Positions 1 to 12,066 of a stretch of 64,000 nucleotides of DNA are shown here, piece by piece. Location: the NCBI RefSeq assembly GCF_008831285.2, contig NC_045144.1, positions 17,065,716-17,129,715 on the forward strand. Direction: 5' to 3'. The stretch's first letter is position 1, and each line of letters starts with the position of its first letter. The DNA comes from Nymphaea colorata. Its lineage: Eukaryota; Streptophyta; Magnoliopsida; Nymphaeales; Nymphaeaceae. The translations under genes were made by a program, and so were the position numbers. A model generated the notes under the pieces. That model did not search any database and was not told the DNA's origin. It was given only the letters and a program-made list of their open reading frames with translations.

Positions 1-1030
1 ATGCGGTTGAGATGTGTGTTGGAGCAGCACCAGCACCAGCGTCGTGTCGACATGGGTGTGGCCCCTTTTTTGAAGAACGTGTGACATAGCATCCAGTCAT
101 ATGACCTATGTCTAAGCTGGCTGATCCTCTTGTGAGCTCCAGATCATAAATGTGGATCTCAAGTTGTCCAACTGGTACATCTTTTGTTGTACTTAAGTTG
201 GGTGCATCATTATCGTAGATGTTGATGCCTTGATGGCATGATAGGGCCACCTTTCTACTAGATGTCGAATCTGACCAGATCTTCTAATGTTTGATGATCA
301 ATCAGAGGGAGGATTAGTTTATGCATCCAAAATAAGGGAAGGAACCTTGGTTCGTGTGTGCCTTTAAATCTATCAGCTCCTAGGGGTGGTAAATCAAAGT
401 TGTTCATAACTGATCTTGCCTGGCGCGATGTGCCTCTTTAACTACCAGCCAGGAACAATTTTCATCTATACTCAAAAAGTTCAACACTCAGGTCACAGAT
501 AATAAACTCAATTGTGGAGGTCAGTTGTCTGAGAGGAACATATCCTTGTCACCGAAACTCAATGTATCAAAAACAGCATTTCTTGGTATCTTTAATCGCC
601 TGCTCATAGGGTCATAAAAGCAGTACCCTTTGTGATTGTCTGCATATCTAATAAATCTGCACTTTACAGATTTGTCCATGAAATTTGTTTTTCAAAGAGC
701 AATCAATATATGCATACATATGCAGATAGTCATAATCAAGATGAACCCTGAAAAGAGTGAAATAAGGTGATTTATTTTCCAAAATCGATAGAGACATCTG
801 ATTTTTTAATAAATTGTTGAAAAATCTTCTTTGGGCAAGACACACTGATTTATTCCATTACTTTAGAGAAAAGTAATAATCTGTGGAGAAAAATTCCCTA
901 CCTCCATCACATTGAAAATACAATATATGCTTAGAGAACTGATTCTTGACAAAGGCATAGAAATTACCAAACAATTGAGGACCTCAGATTTATGTTTCAT
1001 AAATATATCCAGGTGTAAAGAGAGTAACTA
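1..1030. other. No recognisable gene; left flank of the RAD52-like gene
   Basis: Both strands show only short, stop-rich frames without recognisable motifs. The downstream exon at 3550 begins inside a codon, so upstream RAD52 exons must exist. I could not find the conserved block that precedes Gly-Trp-Cys-Gly anywhere in 1-3549, so those exons are probably to the left of the window. Confidence 0.5.
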
Positions 1031-1038
1031 TCTATAAA

Positions 1039-1725
1039 CTATGTTGTTAAGACCTTGCCTAAGCCTCGGCTAGGCGTGGACTAAGCGTGAGTCCACCACT
1101 TAGGCGATGGGATATGTGTTGGTGCCTAATCTCTCCTAGGCTGGTCTAGGCTCCAACACGCCTAGTCCATGGGAAAGTGCACAGCCACATTTCCTTTCAA
1201 TTAAAGTTTCTTAATTGAGTATATATTATTATGTACTTTGTGTTGTATTGATTAGATACTTTTATGGATTGTTATGTTGACTATGTTCTTATATGTATAT
1301 TGTTATATGTATGTACTGTTAGTCACTTAGTCTGTTATATAGTATTGGAATACTTCATACATGCTATGTATATACATTAGTATGGTTATGTCTTTCTTTA
1401 AGTTCAAATGGATTAACGCCTTGTTGTGGATTTACATTCCTTCTCCTAGAGATTAGATCTAGTTTTCTTTTTTTTCTTTTTTTTTTGTTTCTTGTATTAG
1501 ATTACGTTTAATGAGTAATGTTAAATTTCTTCAGTTGATTTTGCATATTCAATGAAGTAAACAATTAAATTTTGATCGTTTAAGTTGATTATGCTTGTTA
1601 TATTACTACTCTCCATATTTCAAATATTAGTAATTGTTAAATAAAATAACTTGGCATATTAACATAACTAAAAAAATTTAAAAAAAAATTGTCTTTTTTT
1701 TTGCCTAGGCGCCTTGACAACATAG
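1039..1725. mobile_element. Non-autonomous hAT-type element with TAGGCG subterminal motifs
   Basis: The left end reads CTATGTTGTTAAGACC and the reverse complement of the right end reads CTATGTTGTCAAGGCGCC, an imperfect terminal inverted repeat of about 24 bp. It is flanked by 8-bp near-duplications, tctataaa at 1031-1038 and tctatgaa at 1726-1733 (7 of 8 match), as expected for hAT insertion. Both ends carry GCCTAGG/TAGGCG words. The AT-rich interior has no coding capacity. Confidence 0.75.
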
Positions 1726-1733
1726 TCTATGAA

Positions 1734-3549
1734 TATAAGATAATAATGAGTTCCAAAATTAGGGGCAGCTCCCTGCATACATTAGAACATATAATATCAA
1801 AGATTTTTGAAGCTCTCTTTTTTATTGAATTGAAGGGTTGCACATGACTTCACAAATTTGATAGCGAGTAGACTTGTTACCATCAACTTCAAGATTGTAA
1901 CTAGACTTTGGTAGTAATTTAGCTGACACAGGTTTCTTTCTCACTAAAATACCTGGTGTAATGGCCAAGGCAAACTTGCCACTGGTTTGTTTTATTATAC
2001 TTGAAAATATTAAAAGTGCGATTAGAAAATTCAGGTGACGACGACAATGAGAGCTTTGAATGAAGATGGGCATGAGCAGAAGGATCTTCGTTAAAGATGT
2101 GCATAACATGACATATAAAATCATCAAAAGATGAACTTGGGACCTGACTAACAACGAGAAAATTGGGTCCTTATAAATGACAAAAAAAACTCTACTCTGA
2201 CACATAGGAAGCAATAAATAGTATATATGGTGATGGAATGGTGTGGCCTAGACTTTTTTTGGTCATATTCCCTGCTCTAAAACATTCATTTGAATAACAA
2301 CCTGCCTAGACAATTTAATGGATGAGATATAATTTATTTAAAAAATAAAAGTTAAGTTGTAATATATATATATATATATGTGAAAAGTTCAAGATCAAAC
2401 AGTCAAGGGACTATGACAAATGAAAGACAAGAATTCTTTACCATAAAGTAGTCACAAAGAGCACAAAAGCTCTCTTACAGTACAAGAAAGAGGGAAAAGT
2501 CATTACAAAAGAGAGAGTGAGGGAGGAAGGGGCTAGCTATTGCCCATTGGCTGGTCCAATGGCTAGAATGCAGCCCTTGAGATAGCCAATGGCTGATCCT
2601 AATAAGCTGCTCTGTTATTTGACAAAAAGTCAAAATAAAAAATAAAAAACAGAAATGAAATCTAAAATGAAAGAGATGGTGTGAAAGAAGAAAAAAAAAT
2701 TGCATCTCAAAAAGAGAGAAGAAGAAGAAGAAAGAAGAGGGAAATCTAAATTTCATGGTGAAAAGATGGCTAAAAGGAGAAGAAAAAAAACTCAAGTCAA
2801 TGAGAGAAGAAGAAGAAGAAGAATGAAGAAAAATAAGAAGAAGAGGAAGAAGAAGAAATTGTCATTCTTTGTTTAATGCAAAGGCTTTTTATTGCCTAAA
2901 GTGCCTAGGACACAGCTTATCAATTATGAATGGCTTTTCACATAGACATGGTGGGCCTAGGTCACCATCCTTGCATGCCCCGGGCTCCTATTTGTAGGCC
3001 TGTCTCGTCTTTGACAACGGAGGTTATACCCTAAGGGTACATGTGCACATATATACAGTGTCTTCAGCCTTCTTTATAAGTGTAAACACAAACCTTTCCT
3101 TTATCTTGGACGAAATTCCGTGTCTTGTCGAATTTCAGGGCCATGTCTCACCTTTTTTGGAAGGGAGAAGCTTGCTTTGAAACAAGAAGGACCGGGGAAT
3201 TTGCAGAATTATTCTGAGGTGCGTCTTGAATGAATAGGAGATGGAAGTATCTGTTCTGACATATAGCTCCAAGAGCTTTCCACCAGGAGTTGACTCCAAT
3301 AGTCCAATTCCCAGTGTACGCACAACTGAGGATTTTGTCTAGTTGCATATGTTTTTTATTTTTCATTTAGTTGGAATGTACAATTCCACCACCGACATGC
3401 AAATGGTTATGGTGCTAATCTCCTTAAGTATTTCAAAATTACATTCTATATACAAAATACGTGTATTCTACATATGATTATCTATGTACAAGTGTTACAA
3501 ATATTGTCTTTTAGGTGTGTAATGCATCATTGATGAACTTTGTTTGCAG
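1734..3549. other. Non-coding, probably RAD52 intron; purine-rich GAA tract
   Basis: No exon is recognisable. A short AT microsatellite lies near 2362-2380. A GAA/GAAGAA-rich purine tract runs through about 2690-2870 and creates the Phe-rich reading frame on the minus strand, which is low complexity and not a gene. The stretch ends in a pyrimidine-rich acceptor, tttgcag, immediately before 3550. Confidence 0.5.
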
Positions 3550-4624
3550 GTTGGTGTGGAGAAATACGAAACATTTTATTCTCTGATGATGGAAACGTTA
3601 CTGTTGTTTACCGGCTGACAATTCGTGGGTCTGATGGAGAGGTATGAGTTGAACCTACTGGGTCTTGCTTTCGTAATTGTGGATTTTGCATAAGCTGATC
3701 TGAGCCTGAACCTGTCCTGAGCCAGTGCTTATGAAGCTTGTCTACATGGAGGTTACCTGGAGATTAAAACAGTTAGGTTCAAGCTTGGCTCATAGAGGGC
3801 TTAAGCTTCCTGCACCAAGGTCATTTCGTTTTATGCATTTTTTTCTCCTATTGGTTACCTTAACGAAAGGGAGATGGTTTTAGGTCAAGTGCAAATCCTC
3901 CCTTACTGGAAAGCACCTCCAACTCAAAGCATAATAAGAAAGGAGAAAGGGATTCTTCCTTCTCTGTGGGAAGAGGAACAACTAAATACATTTGATATTG
4001 GGTCTTAAATCAAATCTACAGCCAAAAATGCCAGAACCTTACTACAAGATGCAGCCCATTTGCAACCCTACTGCTCCCTTCACTTTCTTCATCGAGTTCT
4101 CATGATGCCTGCTTTACATGGTCGTGGATAGGAAGGCTGCCACCACTTTTTCTTTTTTGGGGTTAAAAATGCTGCCGCTTCATTCATTATAAATAGAGGA
4201 AAGTTAAAAATGCCACTCTTCAATTTCATTATAGTTAGAGGAGATTTATATAAAGACATCTGTTAAACTCCCAAAATCAAGTTCACGTAATGAGCTTGAT
4301 AAATGAAATGCATTATCTCACAACTCATAAAAAAGTAACTTCTATTAAGGGCCTACTTGCTTAGAAAAGCATTAGCCAAGAACCTCATATTTATACAGAA
4401 ACAGCAGACTAAACTAGCCATTGGACCAGCTATAATGACTAGTAATGTAGCTGCTGGAGCTAGCCACCAGCTAGCTCAGTCCTGGTCGAGAGTCAAAGTG
4501 ATCAGGAACTGAAAGACATGGACAAGAAAGTGAATTGAAAACAACAAGTATAGAGGAAAAAAAGAACAAAATTGCTTGTTTAACCTTTACACAAAATATA
4601 GTTACATCATAACAAACAATCAAC

Positions 4625-4672
<48 letters not shown>

Positions 4673-7523
4673 ACGGCCCCCTACTGTGCATCTTCTCAAC
4701 CTTAAAACGTAACAATTGAAAAGTATCAAACAATAAAATAAAACCTTGGAGTGGTCAAAGCTTTGTGAAGAAGTCAGCAACTTAAATTTTTAAATTACAT
4801 ATGCAAGCTAAATATTCTCTACGAGGTAGTTTTTTTCCTCTAATATGACGACAATCCATCTTAGTGTGCTTGGTTCTCCCATGGAAAATGTGATTGTTGA
4901 CAATATATGTTGTACTCTTCTTGGTACAACATAGCCTCACAAGGATTTTGTATAGCAATTGCCATGTCTTAAATCAATTGTTTCGGTTCAAACAATCCCC
5001 ATTGTACTTGTAGCAGCCTGTTGCTTCTTACACCTCAATAATATCAACAAATTGCCTATAGAAACACAGAAGTGGATAGTGGAAATGGTGGTTATCTGGA
5101 TTGCCTCTTCAATTAGAGTTAATATATGCAATTGAATCCAAGGAAGATGATGATAAAATAATCCTCTAGACTGTTCAAATGGTATACTTACAACTAACCC
5201 AAAGCATGAGAACATGAAAAAGTACTAACCAGTCTGAACTTACGTAATTGTTTTTTGGAATGCATGAAGCTAACAGGGTACAAAGTTAAGAGTAGGGAAA
5301 AGCTCTAGAAGGTATAACCAAAACATGGGCAGAAATTATGAAAACAGTTGAGCTTGTACAACTTAACATGGTTTCCAAAGAACACAAGTCTCAAGAGGAA
5401 GCCAGAGGACAAACCAGTGTTATGCGTATCGTACGATATACACCGTATAGGTTTAGAAAACTTATACGATACTTATACGATACACAATACGTTAGTGTAT
5501 TGTAAGCGTATCGCCTGTATCGTACGATACGGGCGATACACCCCCATATCGTATGATACGGGGAAAAACATAAAAAGGGGTATGGTACAGCCCCTTTTTG
5601 CGTTATATTTTTAACTTTTAAAGACTCTACGCTCCTATCATTCTATCTTCTTGTTTCTAAATACTGCAAGAGACGTGGGAGGGAGAGATTTTGCCCATTT
5701 TCATGAACAATCACTAAAGATTCATCAATTTGGGAGAGTCTACTAGCCAGTGAATAAGCTTTCTTGTAGTGGGAATGGTGGGAAGCTTGGAGAAAGAGGG
5801 TTTTTTGGTTTCTAACACCAAGAAGGTAAAACTCCAAGTCCTAAGAGGCTAAGTCTCCAAGTCCTCAGCCTCAAGTCCTAAAATTCTATGAAATTTTCAA
5901 GTTTAAAATTGTCATGGTTGCTTATTATGTTATTTTGAATCTCTGATTTCTTATTTTTGAATGTGTTGTTGGTATACATGAATGTTCCTTTAAATACATT
6001 TTTCTTGATTTTTTCTTATTTTTGTTTATTTTTTTGGATTTTTCTGATTTTTCTCTATTTTTTCTGTTTTTTTAATATTTTAAAAAAAATTACGATACGC
6101 TACGTTACATTTGCGATACGTTACGATACGGCATATAGGTTGGACCGACCAATACGCGTTACAGCTATGCCTTTTGCAACGTTGGGGCAAGCAAACTAAC
6201 CAATTAATTGAGAATACAGCCAAACAAAACCTACCAATGCAATGACAGGATAGCATGCTTCTGTAACTACTGTGCTCTGCATGAGAGGACAGCTTTGACA
6301 TCGTGGGGGTCTAAAAAAATAGTGAGTTGGCTGCTTTGTGAAACAATAACTTTGATTATAAACCAGATTTTGACATTGTTCAATCTAAAACTGATTGTTG
6401 ATGTTATATGGTTTGTCTTGGTTTCCCCTCAGCTTTTAGGCTTCTCACCTATGATTCTAACTTTACCCTTTGTTTTTCTTCGTCTTCTCATTGCTGATTG
6501 GTTCCATTTCCTATTAAATTCTTGGTTTTCAATCAGTTCTCTGTCTTTTCCTTTTGATAAGCTTTATTTCTTCATTGACTGTATATTTGAGTTAATCAGT
6601 CATCTGGTTCTTTGACTTTAACTGAAATAATAATATGTGCTTAACCAAAATTTTATTTTGGTTTCCTAATTATATGCTTCACTCCCTCTTAACTATTTGA
6701 GTGATACATTGGGAAACAATCAGTTATTGCCTCCAATCTGATGGTTCCTGTTCATATTTTCTCCTATTTTATTCTTGTGAGAGTACCCTTTCATTCATTC
6801 AATATAACAACAAAGAAACATTATGAAACCTCATTACCCAGAACTTGTTAAATTCAGTTCAGTTCTACGAAAGCAAAATATTTGTAGCCAGAACAAGGAG
6901 GTTACAGGCACTGTTACATCATATGCACACTTAGCCAAAATAACCTATCATGAAGAACAGACATATACCATCGTGAAATATGAGGAGTTGTGTTTAAGAA
7001 TCTCCCTTGAGAGCTGGTCACTGGAAATTCCGTATAAGCTTTATGGAAATTCAGGATGTCCATCTTAACCAGAGTAATGCAACTTATATGCTGTACTGTG
7101 GGAAGTAGTTTCAGGTTTGGAAAAAGCGTGGCGTCCTAAGCTCACATTTGTTGGTCTCTGTTTTCCACTTATTGTCAAACTTTATTCCTTTACATGGTTC
7201 CTTAGCAACTATATTGGCTATTTGAATAATACATTGTATTATGCGGGAATATTGGTGAGTTCTATTTGCTTGTGTCGGTGCTTGATGGTAAGGCAGCACA
7301 TGGTACAATTCCAAATCTGTGTACACGAAGAACAATATTCCTAGTGCTAAAGCAATGTTCTCCTTCGCTTGCTTTGCAGGCATTTCGTGAATCTTGTGGA
7401 ACGGCATCAACTAACGGACAGGTGGAGGATGCAGTTGCTGAAGCCGAGGCACTCGCATTCTGCAGAGCATGTGCTCGGTTTGGGTTAGGATTGCATTTGT
7501 ATCATGGAGATGAATCGCTGTAG
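3550..7523 (+). CDS. RAD52-like organellar recombination protein, last two exons
   Basis: Two exons, 3550-3641 and 7380-7523, are joined across a 3738-bp GT-AG intron (donor GAG|gtatgag, acceptor tttgcag|GCA); reading phase is kept. Exon one encodes a run starting (G)WCGEIRNILFSDDGN and ending TIRGSDGE. Exon two starts AFRESCGTAS and ends with FCRACARFGLGLHLYHGDES before TAG at 7521-7523. This is the conserved single-strand-annealing core of the plant RAD52 family (Arabidopsis RAD52-1/ODB1 and RAD52-2/ODB2), single-strand DNA annealing proteins of mitochondria, plastids and nucleus. The targeting peptide and first half of the domain are outside the window, so organelle cannot be assigned. The intron contains a hAT-derived element at 5415-6184. 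Identification is from recognised sequence, not a search. Confidence 0.88.
4625..4672. repeat. Compound (AT)n(GT)n microsatellite
   Basis: An uninterrupted AT run passes directly into a GT run inside the RAD52 intron. Confidence 0.9.
5415..6184. mobile_element. Non-autonomous hAT element with GTATCGTACGATAC-type palindromes
   Basis: The ends are CAGTGTTATGCG on the left and, reverse-complemented, CAACGTTGCAAAAGGC on the right. Flanks ggacaaac (5407-5414) and gggcaagc (6185-6192) match at 6 of 8 positions, an aged 8-bp target duplication. The first 150 bp are packed with CGTATCGTACGATAC-like palindromes. The right end has a T-rich block, then ttacgatacgctacg and ttacgatacgg words and a gaccgaccaatacgc segment. 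The 3.4-kb hAT at 19554-22959 has the same order of blocks, so this is most likely an internally deleted relative. It lies inside the RAD52 intron and has no transposase. Confidence 0.85.
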
Positions 7524-9100
7524 CAACTGAATGTTTGCCTTGTGCCCCTCAAAAATATGCCAACTTTCCAGCCCCTTATTCACTGTTTGTTTAAGACCTG
7601 AATGGGCCGATGTAATCATTATGTTCTTGTCAAACGGAGGAAAGAAAAGAAGAAAATGATAAACGACATCCAGACATTACTTGGTGGAGCTGCTTTATAC
7701 GTGTTTGCGTATATTCTTTTTCTCTCGTTCGTCGTTTACTGTGACGAACGAATAATCATGTGTTGCTAATGTAAATTGAACGTCTGATCTTTTGATGCCT
7801 TAATGGGGTATGGCTGCTGATTTGTTCCAAAAGTTTTACTCAACTGTGGCTCTCGTGTAGATATTTGTCCTTTTGGAACGTCAAAACTCGGCCAGGCTTG
7901 TTTGGCTCAACCTGATTCAGTGTAGGGCCTGAACGCCTAAGGCAATATTTCGACACCGAGAAGCAGGTGTCTAATTAGCATGCGGGGCATGCTATAGTTT
8001 GCATGATATCGCGGACGCATTTTGTCTGTTGAAGTGGACTCAACTTCAATTGTTCTATGCATTATGAATGTAGCTTTTGGAGTCGGCTCCATAGAACCAA
8101 TTTATAAACTAGGATGAGACAACCGAGCTTGTTTATGATTTTTTATTGAGCATTGAAACTTAAAAGCTAGGTTCTGTTACCATTTGCATCTTCAAGAGCT
8201 GCTCGATCTTGACTGAACGCATGGATAAAACTACTGCTGAAATTAACGACTGTTTTAATTGGTACACAGGCGATCTCAACGGCTTACGGCAATAAATGTG
8301 AAGTAATTTTTCATTCATTTACTGAAAGCGGAGATGACGGATGTAACATTAGTAGTTTTCCTTGTTTGATGAATAGCTTCTAATGTGCCTGTCATTGTTG
8401 CCTATGCCAGTGGTGGTTACGGGTGTGCGAACAGGAGGAGTTTTTCGCAGCAAATAACCAGATAAGTGCTAACCAGTCAGCAGTCTATGAGGGTACTATT
8501 TTCGGTTAAAAACTAAAATCATCATACTAGCTCTGAGTTTCATAGACAATGGGTATCGCTGTGTTATCCATCTCGCTCAGTAACGAATGCAGATTGCTAT
8601 AGAACCTAACAAACTAGATGGTACTATTGACGTCAATGTCCCGTTGATGATCTAACCATGGTGCCATTAATGTCATTGACGTTGTTGCCCTTTTGTGATA
8701 AATAACTGAAATTTTAAGTCTTCTCGTGCTTTGTCATCAAAGAGCGCTCCAGAATTTGCGGCGAGATGACTTCGTTGTGGGCCCTCCTACCTCGTACACT
8801 TCCAGATGCAACGGATTAGTTACAAGCTTCCCACTCTTACCGGACCTTTCACACTCACAACCTCTTTCTACGATAATTTTAGTCGCGTTCCACATTGTGT
8901 GTGTGTGCGCGCGCGTGAGAGAGAGAGAGAGAGAGAGAGTTAGATTAAAGAGCGGGATAAGAACCCGTCCATGTAGCCTCTATTGCAGCATCCTTTTAAT
9001 CCCAGAAATCAGAATTGACACTCCTCAATACCATAAAGAGAGAGAGTGTGTGTGGGAAAAAGGGTAGAGATGGTGTGTGGAAAAGGGGAGAGAAGGGAGT
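7524..9100. other. RAD52 3' flank and intergenic DNA
   Basis: After the RAD52 stop there is AT-rich 3' flank with no recognisable gene on either strand. A (GT)(GC)(GA) compound microsatellite lies at 8896-8939. The open frame spanning about 8726-9067 is made partly of that microsatellite and is not supported. Confidence 0.5.
8896..8939. repeat. Compound (TG)(CG)(GA) microsatellite
   Basis: Consecutive TG, CG and GA dinucleotide runs without interruption. Confidence 0.9.
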
Positions 9101-9179
9101 GGGGCACAACTAATACCTAAGCAGCCTGAAAAATACAAGACACCACCCCTCAGCCTTTACACCCAACTCCGTCCAGTAG

Positions 9180-9447
9180 GTAGCATTCATGGGAATTGAA
9201 CCCACGACCTGCTTGTTATATAAAGGCACAGGCCTAACCAACACCGCTACATACCTTTTTACCCTGGATCCCGTCCAGTAGGTAGCATTCATGGGAATTG
9301 AACCCATGACCTGCTTGCTATATCAAACCACAGGCCTAACCAACACCGCTACATTCCTTTTTACACTCAGTCCCGTCCAATATGGGAATCGAACCCATGA
9401 CCTGCTTGTTTGTTGTATCAAGCCACAGGCCCAACCAACTCCGCTAC
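9180..9447 (-). repeat. Three tandem tRNA-like units (tRNA-derived SINE-like array)
   Basis: On the minus strand three units begin GTAGCGG(T/A)G at 9447, 9352 and 9250, spaced 95 and 102 bp. Units two (9282-9352) and three (9180-9250) are exactly 71 nt. Their outer ends GTAGC and GCTAC pair as an acceptor-like stem, they have a D-arm-like TTGGTTAGG, and a perfect T-arm ATGGG-TTCAATT-CCCAT or near variant. Unit one carries GGTTCGATTCC, a match to the RNA polymerase III B-box consensus. No convincing anticodon arm forms, so these are tRNA-related repeats or pseudogenes, not functional tRNA genes. The linkers share ACTGGACGGG and TAAAAAGG. Confidence 0.7.
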
Positions 9448-9545
9448 ACTACACACCTTTTGGCGGGAAGGAGGCCCAACCAGCTCCGCCACAAAACTTT
9501 TTGGCAGGAGGGAGGCCCAACCAGTTCAGCTACACCCATTTTTGG
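9448..9545 (-). repeat. Two partial tRNA-like A-box units
   Basis: Reading the minus strand from the right, two further copies of only the 5' portion appear, GTAGCTGAACTGGTTGGGCC and GTGGCGGAGCTGGTTGGGCC, each followed by a similar linker containing CCGCCAAAA or CTGCCAAAA. They extend the tandem array at 9180-9447 and suggest stepwise duplication of a unit with an RNA polymerase III A-box-like start. Confidence 0.55.
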
Positions 9546-10215
9546 TGTGTGCGTATAGAGAGAAAGAGGGAGAGACAATGCCACAGATCGCACCGGATCG
9601 GCGCAAATTACACATGACTAGACCAACAAAATCCGAAATTTTCTTATTATAATAATTTGGGTACACAAAAGTGGCACCGAAAACAACAAACGTGAAAGAG
9701 AGAGGGAAGAAAGCTCCCTGGCACGCTGAGATAGATCGCCAACACAAGGGCAGTCAGCCGGCCGGGTTCTGCAGATCTTTCTAAATTTTGACCTCAAGGA
9801 CAAAAAAAATCACCGAACCCTGTTTCTCCTTTTCGTTCACACTGTTCTCTCTTCAGTTGGAAGGTAATCGCTCTGATTGCATTTTAACCTAATAATCTCT
9901 AATGAAGGAATGGGAAAGAACCAGCAGATGCAAAACAAAATTGAAATAAGAAATGTGGATAAGAAAGAGGAAAAAGAAAGAAAATGTCTGAAAAGTGGGA
10001 GAGAGGAAGGGTGAAGGAACTAAATTGACGATAGTTATCAGTACTCGACATCAATGAACAGTAGCAGGAGAAGGGACAGGCGCAAACATGACAGAGAGAG
10101 ATGAGGGATGGGTTGTGGGGGACAAAAGGAGTAGCAGAAGAGAAAGGGGAGGAGAGGTGCTTAGTAAGGAAGCTAACCAACATTGGGGAACAAGACATGA
10201 CAGAACCATAGTCTA

Positions 10216-11664
10216 TCAGGCGGATGGGGCGGCTGGCAGGTCCTTGATCCACGGATCGAGTGGCTTGCCGATGGAGTAGACGATGAATCCGATCTTCCTG
10301 AGTTCGTCCACCTTGACGATGTTGCGGCCGTCGAAGATGAAGGCCGGCTTCTCCATGTTGTCGTAGATCTTCTGGTAGTCAAGGGTCTTGAATTCGTCCC
10401 ACTCGGTAAGGATACAGATGCCATGTGCCCCTTTGGCAGCCTCATAGGCGTCCCAGACGACAGAAACCTGCTTCGAGGCGGTGGGGCTGCTGGGGACGAG
10501 GTGCTGCGGGTGATCCCAATCGAACTTGTTGGTGGCGAGATCTCTCCGCATCTGGTCCTCCGTCACCTGGGGGTCATAGATGCTGAGCTGCGCCTTGTCC
10601 CCGAGTAGCCCGTGGCAGACGTCGATGGCCGCAGTCTCCCTAGTGTCGCCCGTATCCTTCTTGAAGGCGAACCCCAAGATGGCGATCTTCTTGCCGGAGA
10701 CGGTGTTAAACATTGAGGACACCACCCTGTTGACGAAGCGGCTCTTCTGGTAGTCGTTGATGTGGACGACCTGCTTCCAGTAGTTGGCCACCTCGGAGAG
10801 GCCGTTGCACTCACAGATGTACACCAGGTTGAGGATGTCTTTCTGGAAGCAGGATCCGCCGAAACCGACGCTGGCGTTGAGGAAGCGGGAACCGATCCGA
10901 GAGTCCTTGCCGACGGCGTAGGCGACCTCGGAGACGTCGGCGCCAGTGGCCTCACAGAGCGCGGAGATGGCGTTGATGGATGAGATCCGCTGGGCAAGGA
11001 TGGCGTTGGCCGCCAACTTGGAGAGCTCCGCAGACCAGAGGTTCATGGTGATTATCCGGTCTTCAGGGACCCAGCGGGCGTAGACGTCCTTGAGAGCCTG
11101 CACGGCCCTGCGGCCCTCCGGGGTCTCCCTGCCTCCGATAAGCACCCGATCCGGCTTCTTCAGGTCCTCGACGGCCGTCCCCTCCGCCAGGAACTCCGGG
11201 TTGGAGAGGATCTGAAAGTTGATCCCCCTGCTGTTGTGGGTCAAGATCTTCTCGATGGCCTCCGCCGTCTTGACGGGAACCGTCGATTTCTCCACCACAA
11301 TCTTGTCGGACTTGGCGACGTCGGCAATCATCCTCGCGGCACTCTCCCAATAGGTGAGATCCGCGGCCTTGCCGGCGCCGAGGCCGCGCGTCTTGGTGGG
11401 GGTGTTGACGGATACGAAGACGATCTCGGCATCGGCAACGTGGGTCTCGACGTCGGAGCTGAAGAAAAGGTTGCGGTTGCGGCAGTGCTTAACCACCTCG
11501 TCCAGCCCAGGCTCGAAGATGGGGAGGCGATCGCTATTCCAGGCGTTGATGCGGGACACAGAGATGTCGACGACCACCACCTGGATGTCGGGGCACTTGT
11601 ATGCGATCATGGCCATCGTCGGCCCGCCCACGTAGCCGGCGCCGATGCAGCAGATCTTCACCAT
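10216..11664 (-). CDS. UGD: UDP-glucose 6-dehydrogenase
   Basis: Oxidises UDP-glucose to UDP-glucuronate with two NAD+, in the cytosol, feeding synthesis of pectin, xylan and other wall polysaccharides. The 482-residue, single-exon protein starts [18 protein letters not shown] with the N-terminal Rossmann GxGYVG motif, and contains [26 protein letters not shown] and the substrate-domain [11 protein letters not shown]. The catalytic cysteine sits in [20 protein letters not shown], and [13 protein letters not shown] marks the C-terminal NAD-like fold. The frame stays open 128 codons upstream. The chosen ATG at 11664 is the universal plant start and gives the usual length of about 480. The normally Phe position after LAANA is Ile here (NAILAQR). 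The gene is GC-rich unlike its surroundings, and plant UGD coding regions are typically intronless. No breaks are seen. Confidence 0.97.
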   Translation of the reverse strand: MVKICCIGAGYVGGPTMAMIAYKCPDIQVVVVDISVSRINAWNSDRLPIFEPGLDEVVKHCRNRNLFFSSDVETHVADAEIVFVSVNTPTKTRGLGAGKAADLTYWESAARMIADVAKSDKIVVEKSTVPVKTAEAIEKILTHNSRGINFQILSNPEFLAEGTAVEDLKKPDRVLIGGRETPEGRRAVQALKDVYARWVPEDRIITMNLWSAELSKLAANAILAQRISSINAISALCEATGADVSEVAYAVGKDSRIGSRFLNASVGFGGSCFQKDILNLVYICECNGLSEVANYWKQVVHINDYQKSRFVNRVVSSMFNTVSGKKIAILGFAFKKDTGDTRETAAIDVCHGLLGDKAQLSIYDPQVTEDQMRRDLATNKFDWDHPQHLVPSSPTASKQVSVVWDAYEAAKGAHGICILTEWDEFKTLDYQKIYDNMEKPAFIFDGRNIVKVDELRKIGFIVYSIGKPLDPWIKDLPAAPSA

Positions 11665-11911
11665 GATTACTTCTCTTCCCTTCTTTTGTGGTGCGAATGC
11701 TGCTGCCGCTCCTGCTTGATCTGCTTCGCTTGCTTGTGTGGGTTTCTTTTCTCTCCTTTCCGAGTGACCTATGGGAAAGAAGGCGGAAGGGAAGGTGAGG
11801 AGAGGGGAAGGGGATGAAGGTGATTGAGAGAAAGAGGAAGACGAAGGTGCAGGGGAGGATTTCAGTGTTCCTTCCTTGATGAGTGGTGCGGGAGCGTCGC
11901 GTATGAATTGG

Positions 11912-11923
11912 CTATATATACAC
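11912..11923 (-). promoter_or_regulatory. TATA box of the UGD promoter
   Basis: On the minus strand TGTATATATAGC lies about 250 bp upstream of the UGD ATG. Transcription would be expected to start near 11880, giving a leader of roughly 215 nt unless it contains an intron, which is common in plant UGD genes. The leader is rich in GA and CT tracts. Confidence 0.6.
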
Positions 11924-12066
11924 ACGGAGAAAGGGGAGGGGGAAGGGAACTCACTGGCTCGCTCACGACGGGATCTCTCCCCCGTCGGGTTGGGGTTAGG
12001 CGAGAAAGAAATCCGAAGGGGGACTCCACCGACGCGGTGAATAGCCAACCGTTACGCGTCGACTAG

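Noticed and set aside
2475-2795. Phe-rich minus frame
   Set aside because: Translation of the GAA-rich purine tract.
11236-11817. Long + strand frames antisense to UGD
   Set aside because: Products of the GC-rich codon pattern of UGD on the opposite strand; no motifs.
11665-12048. 128-codon N-terminal extension of the UGD reading frame
   Set aside because: It runs through the leader and past the TATA box, is low complexity (Ser/Pro/Arg) and the conserved plant start [14 protein letters not shown] lies at 11664.
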